Positions 37,820 to 44,776 of a DNA stretch of 44,776 bases are shown here, piece by piece (the stretch's first letter is position 1; the number at the start of each line of letters is the position of its first letter). The DNA comes from Ichthyophonus hoferi (lineage: Eukaryota > Opisthokonta > Ichthyosporea > Ichthyophonida > Ichthyophonidae), in the NCBI GenBank assembly GCA_002751075.1, contig NAOQ01000329.1:13772-58547 (forward strand), in the 5' to 3' direction. The notes below the pieces were generated by a model, which ran no database searches, was not told the origin of the DNA, and saw only the letters and a list, made by a program, of their open reading frames with translations. The position numbers were made by a program, and so were the translations under genes.

Positions 37820-37999
37820 GCATTAAATATTAGTGTTAATATGTAAAAATACACCGCCCTGTAATATAATGATGGCTACCTTTTAACTAAAAATAGAGTG
37901 ATCAATCCAATACTAGTGTTAATATGTAGAACACTCTGCCCTGTCATATGATGGCTACTTTTAAAACTAAAATACAGCGACCAATCATATGCTAGAGAA
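37820..37999. repeat. Two-copy tandem duplication (about 90 bp unit)
   Basis: Both units carry AGTGTTAATATGTA, then GCCCTGT, GATGGCTAC and an AACTAAAAATA-like block, ending in GACCAATCATA or GATCAATCCAA. Divergence is moderate. Confidence 0.8.
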
Positions 38000-38214
38000 A
38001 ATGAAAGTGCCTATAATATTGTGCAATTGAATTACTAGTCCCTTAGTGGTAGGCAACATGGTCTTTAATAACCAAATAACGTATTAACATACATGGTATA
38101 TACTCTGTACAACAGAGGGAGGAATGGTGTACTATGTCCACAGTTTGCTGTATATATCTACATCTCGATACATACATGCCTCAATAGTGCTCAGTTGCCT
38201 GATAATAATTACAG

Positions 38215-41200
38215 CTATTCATATAAGGTAATGTGACGAGGTCTTCCGACTATGAACAATAACAATGGGAGAGGCCCGAAACACAGTAGGGCCCACAAGA
38301 TTAGGACTAATCCAAGAGTGGTTACAGCACCCAATGACAGTAGCCCAATCACTATCCAGACGGATATAGTAATAGAAAAACAGGCCCCACCAATAAGACT
38401 ACCTATTGCTACTATAGTAGTCCAACACAAGGCTGCACCCTGATTGGGTGTATGAGGGGATCCATAAGCAATTAGATAAAATGGGAATGAGGTATTTGTT
38501 GTAGCCAGCCACAATGGCAGTGATTGGGGCATGAGGGACTTAAGTAGTACGTGAATTACTATTGGTAGAGATCGTACAGATTTAGCACATGATTGGGTAA
38601 AGCGTGGGCGGTGGAGGGGTGAATTGGTTGGGTCGGTACTATTAAGCACCATTCTAGAGGAACGATTGGTAGAACGAAGGGCACGTGGATAGAGAGCTAT
38701 GGTATTTTTGGTTGAAATTTGGGGGGATCCATTGTCAAGAAGCACTTCACAGGTGGTAGAATGGCCATTAAGCGCAGCCAAATGGATGGGTAGATTACCT
38801 TCTCGATCAGTAACTCCAACCTGCACATAATTGGATAAGTAACAGTGTGTATTTACAAAAGCACCTCTTAGTTTTATGTGGCAACCCAGTTACACCATTA
38901 GTAACTGTATGCGCCAATGCAGGGATTGATGCAAGCCTACAGATTGGTATAGTAAACACTGCTATTTTAGTATGACCGAGTGTAGAGACATAGACCAATC
39001 TCTACCTGTACTTAAACAACAATATGTCCAATCACTGCTCACCTTGGCACCCTGCCTAACTAACATTTCAACCAATCCATATCGCCCCATCTCAGCAGCT
39101 ACATGTAGTGATGTGCGTCCCTTAATATCACTATGGTTCGGATCCCCCCCAACCTGTAAAATTGTCACTGCCACCAGTTGGTGACCCTCTCGTACTGCAT
39201 GGTGAAGGGGGGTTTGGCCATGAATATTGGTACTGCTAGCAGACACCCCATTGTCTAGGAGGATTCTGGTTGGTTGGTTTCGGGGGTTAGATGGGGTGGT
39301 GGTGTGTATGGATGGTGATAGTATTAGGGCATATAGACATAGGTAGGATACCATATATATACTGTAATATATGATACAATACAACACAGTACAATATATA
39401 TATGTAATATAACAATATGACACAATATATGACCATATATATTTAGTCTCATAGAGTATCATGCACTATAATGGTACAAGGTAGATATATATATGCACTC
39501 ATTTATACATAGTATTCGTCACAGAGATATAATCTCACTAAATTGCAGTACAACTATGCCAATGATCTCAATCCCAATATATACTTATATTAAAATTTTA
39601 ACATAAAACATAAACCAATCATGATTAAGAGAAAGATCTTACCTCATCATTTTATTATTTCCATCAGAGGCAGCCTTGTGAAGAAGAGCAATCATTTGCA
39701 TCGTACTGGCCGCTCTATCTGATTGGTCTGAGAGCGCCAATAACTCCCTCACCCTTGTCACATTACCACACTTCACAGCCCGTTCCAATTCCATGCGCAT
39801 TTTCTCACTCTCACCCACACCATCCCCTACCTCCTTTCCCTCTAGAAGTAATGGTAATGGGGTGAACTCAATCTCCTCTTCCTTCTCTCTCTCATCCTCT
39901 CCTAAATCATACCCTATTCCCAAACCATCCCATATCCTGGTCGTTGCCCAATCAAACTGTCTAGTCGCCGTAACTGTAATTAAGTCTACCAGCTGATTGG
40001 GCCGTACTAGAGGTAAAAGTGACCTCGGTATACCCAACCCAAAGCGGATAAGGTTCATAGACCCCCCTGTAAATATACAATTTCCGCAATTAAACCCCCC
40101 TTGTATTGATACTGCAGTGAGTAATGCAGCCACATCTACATGGCCATTATCCTTGGCTAGCTGCCCTGGGGTTTTACCAGTAAAATTTAGAATATTAGGA
40201 TCCCCCCCGCTGTCCAGAATTACCTCCACCACCTTTGCATAGCCTTGTAGTGCCGCTAGATGTAGGGGTGTGTTTCCTTGTTGATCAATAGGGTTAGTAT
40301 CACCCCCATTTCTGACCAGCATCTCGAAAATACGTTCATGTCCATAATACGATGATAGATGGATTGGGGTCTGGCCCTAATTAGGAAGGATTTGTAATAT
40401 TGTTGGTGGGTATATGTGTGGGGGAGAAGGAGAGCTAGAGGGAGAGGATCAGGGAGGGAATGGAGATATATACAGGTGGGCCTGTTTCCATGTGCATGTA
40501 TTTGTGTTGTAGAAATGTGTATGCATATAGATACAGTCGATGATAACATGATAGTATAATAGTATGTATGGTTGTATAATAGTACAATAGTATGTTAGCA
40601 TAACATTAAAATAGTAAGGATTGATAGAAATATGTATGTAAGTTGTAGGTGCATATGCAGCACTTGTTAAATTGCTATTAATGGTGGAGCATTGCCTTTA
40701 AATCCCTAATTAATATCAGCCAGATCAATATTCTGGAATACAATATACATACACAGGCCATATCAATCTATGCATTGACAATCATACATATCTCTAGGCA
40801 TCCCTACACATATTATATATCCAATACAATCAAAGATATAAAATAAACAAATACAATTAAAGATATAAAATACAACAAATACAATCAAATATATACAGCA
40901 CAACCAATATAATCAAAGATATAAAATCATACACTCACATTTTTATCTTGTAAATTGGGCCCTGCTCCAGCCGCCAATAAAACAGCGGTTAGCAGCTGAC
41001 TTCCTCTAATGGCGGCCAAGTGCAGGGGGGTTTTCCCATCTTGGCGACGAGATTGAGGATTAAACCCCTTCTTTAACAAAATTTCAATAAGATCGATCTT
41101 ACCAGCCTAGAAGAGGGAGAGGGAAACATAGGTGTAAGCAGGATAGAAATAGCTAATAAACCTCGCATTTAAAAGCTTATTTCATATTGATAATTCAAAT

Positions 41201-41884
41201 ATAATATTGCTAATATTGACCCATATCTATATATCTCTGGCATAACCATATGCAAGGTGGCTATTAATGTGGTTTGAGTGGAGACCTTTGACACACCAAA
41301 GAGCATGCATGCCCTTATTATCTCGATTGTAAAGAAGTCAGTCATATATCCATCCCTGTGAGTATGTGTATATGCTTGTACACTGTATTTCTCCCTGGCA
41401 TCTGGTATATATGTGTACACACATATATATACTTATAGATTGTATCCATGGTCATAAGTTATCTATTATCTGCCTACAGGTTCGTTTCTCTTTTCACTGT
41501 TTCACTTTGTCCCCTTGCTTAATGATCTACAACCGTATTTCAAACGAATATATATATATAAATGCATATATGTTTAATGGTGCGTATGTGTAAATGGAAA
41601 TGAGTGATAGCGTACATCTGTGTAATAATACATATTAAATCAAGTAGTGTACATCGACATGTGTAGCTGTATATATGAAGTTTGCAAATCCACAACTCTT
41701 TCTACACAATAAACCAGAGCACGAATATTTTATAATTTAATGCTACTTTAGTAACAGATAAAAAGAGCTTGTATAATACCTGTACTGCAAGATGGATAGG
41801 AGAAGTGCCCTCTAGGTGATGAGCATTATCTGACGTCCAATCCTCACCAAGTAGGCACTGGTTATTGGAATCAATAAATGGCAT
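38215..41884 (-). CDS. Ankyrin-repeat protein with C-terminal membrane segments (5 exons, complete)
   Basis: I cannot name the orthologue. Exons in coding order are 41884-41780, 41106-40939, 40376-39643, 39265-39043 and 38820-38215. Phases join to about 611 residues. An N-terminal block of about five ankyrin repeats (DGKTPLHLAAIRG, GQTPIHLSSYYGH, GNTPLHLAALQGY, GKTPGQLAKDNGH) is followed by a spacer of about 120 residues with an acidic patch (GEDEREKEEEIEF). A second ankyrin block follows (HKAASDGNNKMM, GQTPLHHAVREGH, GRTSLHVAAEMGR, GNLPIHLAALNGH). The last exon continues into a basic Ser/Thr linker and about three tightly spaced hydrophobic helices (TIVAIGSLIGGACFS, VWIVIGLLSLGAVTTLGLV, LILWALLCFGPLPLLLFIVG), ending RPRHITLYE. 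Ankyrin plus membrane helices recalls ZDHHC13/17 palmitoyltransferases, but no DHHC-Cys domain is present before the stop, nor seen in the 2 kb downstream. Ankyrin repeats bind proteins; the role is otherwise unknown. The start ATG lies just downstream of a GC box and CCAAT box. Confidence 0.88.
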
Positions 41885-42345
41885 CGTCCTTGCAGTACTA
41901 ACTCGGGGCGGGAGGAAGGGACCAATAGAGTATTGTTTGATATAACATGTGACTAAGTGACTAATGTGTAGTGGTCGTGACTAACGTAAAAGAAAAACAG
42001 GGTAAAAAGAGTATAGGCTTGTATTTTAGTGTTGGTGTATTATGACAATATAGAATGTAGGCATGTATATATAAGCTTTAATATTATTTATTGGTGGTAG
42101 TTTATATCTGCGAATAATAGCCGATCTGAGATCGTCTAGATCTGTGAATAATAAGCCGCCTAATAGGCCGATCTACAACCAATCGTCAACCTGTAATTTG
42201 TAATTAATGACGTCATTATTAATTATTGGTTGACTCTACCAATCTCAATTTGCTATAGTTTTTATTGTAGTGCGTGCAGCCCTACCTATCACATCCAATA
42301 GGAATCACCATGACGTCATAGCCGAAACGAATTGGTACACTCTTT
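41885..42345 (-). promoter_or_regulatory. Likely promoter region of the ankyrin gene (CRE pair, CCAAT boxes, GC box)
   Basis: Upstream of the ankyrin start codon lie a GC box (GGGGCGGGA, 41905-41913) and CCAAT at 41922-41926. Farther out is a cluster with two perfect TGACGTCA palindromes (42208-42215 and 42311-42318, 103 bp apart) and five CCAAT/ATTGG pentamers (about 42179, 42225, 42239, 42295 and 42331). Such motifs are known binding sites for Sp/KLF, NF-Y and CREB/ATF factors. The region also has a diverged direct repeat (TCTGCGAATAATAGCC / TCTGTGAATAATAAGCC) at about 42108-42160. Whether these sites are used is inference. Confidence 0.55.
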
Positions 42346-42757
42346 ATGTATGTAAACAACGCTCTTGGCACCCAAAACAACCACGATTTAACATTTAAAC
42401 AAAGCTCAGTACAGGATATATATTAATCACATTAGTGAATATAATAAAACATGATCTAGTAATATAGATAGACAACTTCATAAAATTTATTTTTAAGATA
42501 ATGTTAAAGGATAGTTGATTACCAGAAAGCAACTCAATGCAAAGTAGAAAGAAATATATACTATTTGCTATATATCATTATAAGATATTTTTGAAGAAAT
42601 TATTACAACTACTGAATTGTTTTTTAAAAACTAATATTTGGGTCTTGTATACAGTATGAAATGGGAGACTATAATTTAGGATATATATCCGTTTATGTTT
42701 TGGTGAGATATATCCCGGGATGATCATACGGTTGTTATCCATCTGGCCATATGCCAA
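42346..42757. other. 3' flank of DNA ligase I
   Basis: No gene seen. A minus-strand AATAAA (TTTATT at 42487-42492), about 270 bp past the ligase stop, may be its polyadenylation signal. Confidence 0.45.
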
Positions 42758-44726
42758 TCAATATTCTTCGTTAAAAGCCTCTTTGTCTCCATTACTAACA
42801 TGTAAGTTTTGTGCTTGGTAAAATTCCGCCACCTGTAGTGAGCCCATAATATTAGGAATATAGAAGGAAAATAGTAATAGTAATAGTAATAGTGATAATG
42901 ATACTAATAGTAGTAATAATAATCATAGTCTTCATTTTAAAATTTAAGTAGACCAATAAGTGTCTAGAAAAGGTAGAATTAAGAGGGAGAAATGCAGGAT
43001 AAACAGATAACGAAAGATAATCCCCATAGGGTTTGGCTGATTAATTTTCAAAGGCAACGAAGTCCCACTAGTGGCAAGCATTATATAATATAAAATATTA
43101 TATACTACATCTTCTATGTTATTGGTATGCATGCACCATTACATATACGTGTACAAGATACATAATAGTGAGGGTGGATCTGACCTGTTGTGATGACGTA
43201 GCTTGCTCTGGACTCTTATCATCACGTATACGAAGGAGACGGGGAAAACGAAGGGAAATACCTCTGGTGGGGTGAACCTATAGGAGAGGGAGAGGGAAGG
43301 GGGAAGGAGAGAGAGAGAGAAGAGGAGAGATAAAGATAAATACAAATGAAAGAACAAATAAGTAGATAGAGAGATGCTATTTAGTTGGCTGCTATGGAGT
43401 ATGCGCAGACGAATGGGTAAAGGAGATACAGAACGGTATATATATAGAAACGGTAACAGCAATTTGTGATTAATTATATCTGAATAATTGTTAATCATTG
43501 GAGATGAGGCAAGATCTTATTGCAATAAAATGTATTTAGGTATATCATATGTCCTATAGGTCATTTGCACGTCATTTAAACGTATTTTAAACTTATGAGC
43601 TGTCTCAGTTAATTTTTTTAAAAAAAAATCCAACCATTGGTTTATAATAGAATAATTTCAAGTACAATATAGGTATATAAAATGGTATGAATATAATACG
43701 TAAGCGATATGCTGGGTAGAGAATACTATAGCCAATCACCCTCTTTAATTGGCTATACAATTTGTCTGTCTATTGGTAGCTAGTCATACCAATGATACCC
43801 GATAACAGGACACTGACGCCATGGATATATTAGATATATATGCATAGATTTTTATATGGATTGTATTTCTACCTCTCTCATAAAAAGAAATCTACATATC
43901 ACATCTTATTATATCTTATTATATCCTACTATATCCCACTATATCATATCATATTAGATTTAGTTTAGTCTAACCTTGATAGCTATATGTTCTCCTTTGG
44001 TAATAGTCACCCTTAACCAATTATTCCGTATCTCTCGAAGGCACTACGCCCACGAAATAATCACAAATCTATTTCTATGACCTTTCACTTTGAGGCAAGA
44101 CCAATTTACTAAGAATTAACACCTCTCCCATTGGCTTAATAACAATCAATTTCCAATATCTTCTTACATTAGAAAGGATGCCCTTTTCATAATGCTAGCT
44201 AATTAAAATTAAAATTAATTTTAAGTATATAAATATAGATAGAGATGTGGATTGGCAAACAGATATATTAAAGTGTTAACAAAATAAGGAGGAGATGAAA
44301 CAAAGAATGGTAGGGTGGGGGGGAAATACCAGGCCACTGGCTGCTATATATTTGGGGGACAATGATAGGTCGGCCGCGCGAATCTCCCATACCTATTGGA
44401 TAGCATTAATGAGGTTAAATTATATATTGTAGTTAGTGAAATCTACACATACAAATATCCTTGTATAAACGTATATATATACATATATATAATCGTCTGC
44501 AAAATCTTGGAAGAATGGGTTCAACTATATAAAAATATATGAGCATTTAACTATCTTACTATCTAACTCTACCCCTACACCTCTATATACATACCTGTAC
44601 AGGGTCAAACCAGACATCAGGTTTGCAGTCACCCATCTTATAGTAGGACTTGGGGATAGGCGATATGTGCTGCTTGAAAAATACACTGAACTCTTGTAGT
44701 TGTACGTCACTTAGCCCCGTACCTAC
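42758..44726 (-). CDS. LIG1: DNA ligase I, C-terminal exons (5'-partial)
   Basis: ATP-dependent ligase sealing nicks during DNA replication and repair in the nucleus. Exons in coding order are 44726-44595, 44392-44330, 43277-43185 and 42832-42758, all in phase 0. They encode the end of the OB-fold domain: [22 protein letters not shown] joined to [13 protein letters not shown], then [20 protein letters not shown], which is ligase motif VI, with ATSSQQVAEFY following. The protein ends KEAFNEEY and TGA. The wording of these motifs matches LIG1 rather than LIG3 or LIG4. The gene continues beyond the right edge. The intron at 43278-44329 is about 1 kb of AT-rich DNA with a purine-rich (GAGA) tract near 43280-43335 and no visible extra exon. 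Confidence 0.93.
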
Positions 44727-44776
44727 CTGCGGGTGTGGTAAGGTATTGTAAGTATATGTATGTATGTATATATGTA

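Larger units (their letters stand above)
36232..38214. other. Intergenic region with palindrome and tandem duplication
   Basis: Convergent 3' flanks of the glucokinase and ankyrin genes. AATAAA at 36661 may end the glucokinase transcript. A perfect 24-bp palindrome is at 36848-36871 (half-site AGATTATACTTG), followed by a small hairpin at 36900-36918. Two diverged copies of a unit of about 90 bp (TAGTGTTAATATGTA ... GATGGCTAC) lie at about 37820-37999. Minus frames at 36789-37124 and 37260-37490 look non-coding or repeat-derived. Confidence 0.5.

Noticed and set aside
38252-40242. Plus-strand open frames opposite the ankyrin gene
   Set aside because: They are antisense shadows of the minus-strand exons, which show clear ankyrin motifs and in-phase splice sites.
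1-44776. tRNA genes, CRISPR arrays or operon structure
   Set aside because: No box A/B pairs, no spaced identical repeats, and all genes are monocistronic and spliced.

Overview
This is an intron-rich, AT-rich eukaryotic window full of simple repeats. Genes are built from short exons (about 30-730 bp) with GT/AG junctions, and the introns are packed with degenerate micro- and minisatellites. The gene set is typical of animals or close relatives: eukaryotic MTHFR with its regulatory half, a C1/inositol 5-phosphatase-like gene, organellar IleRS, DNA ligase I and ankyrin-repeat proteins. It also holds a bacterial-type glucokinase, which vertebrates and flies lack. My best guess is an early-branching metazoan such as a demosponge. 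That rests on gene content and composition only, so confidence is low.

Layout from left to right. (1) 928-10563, plus strand: methylenetetrahydrofolate reductase, about 15 exons, 5' end outside the window. (2) 11586-12206, minus: a small unrecognised single-pass membrane protein. (3) 12329-12471, minus: an orphan 3'-terminal exon. (4) 12948-20065, minus: inositol polyphosphate 5-phosphatase, 12 exons, with a half C1 zinc finger at its 5' end. (5) 21112-28531, plus: C-terminal two thirds of organellar isoleucyl-tRNA synthetase (IARS2), interrupted by a 259-bp N gap. (6) 28532-32726: a 4.2-kb stretch with no gene I can support. (7) 32727-36231, plus: a complete 399-residue Glk-family glucokinase with a C-terminal membrane anchor. 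(8) 38215-41884, minus: a complete ankyrin-repeat membrane protein of about 611 residues. (9) 42758-44726, minus: the last four visible exons of DNA ligase I.

Exon phases were checked by hand across every junction of MTHFR, the 5-phosphatase, IARS2, glucokinase, the ankyrin gene and LIG1. They are consistent, except for an ambiguous last MTHFR junction. These are independent housekeeping genes with no sign of an operon or a single pathway.

The most interesting items are: the tail-anchored glucokinase, whose glucose-binding residues are kept but whose phosphate loops are altered; the paired CRE palindromes, CCAAT boxes and GC box upstream of the ankyrin gene; the two divergent genes (5-phosphatase and IARS2) that both lose their 5' halves at the same place, which suggests missing assembly sequence; and an exon-end tandem duplication in MTHFR. 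I see no CRISPR, tRNA, rRNA or recognisable transposon or virus-like element.
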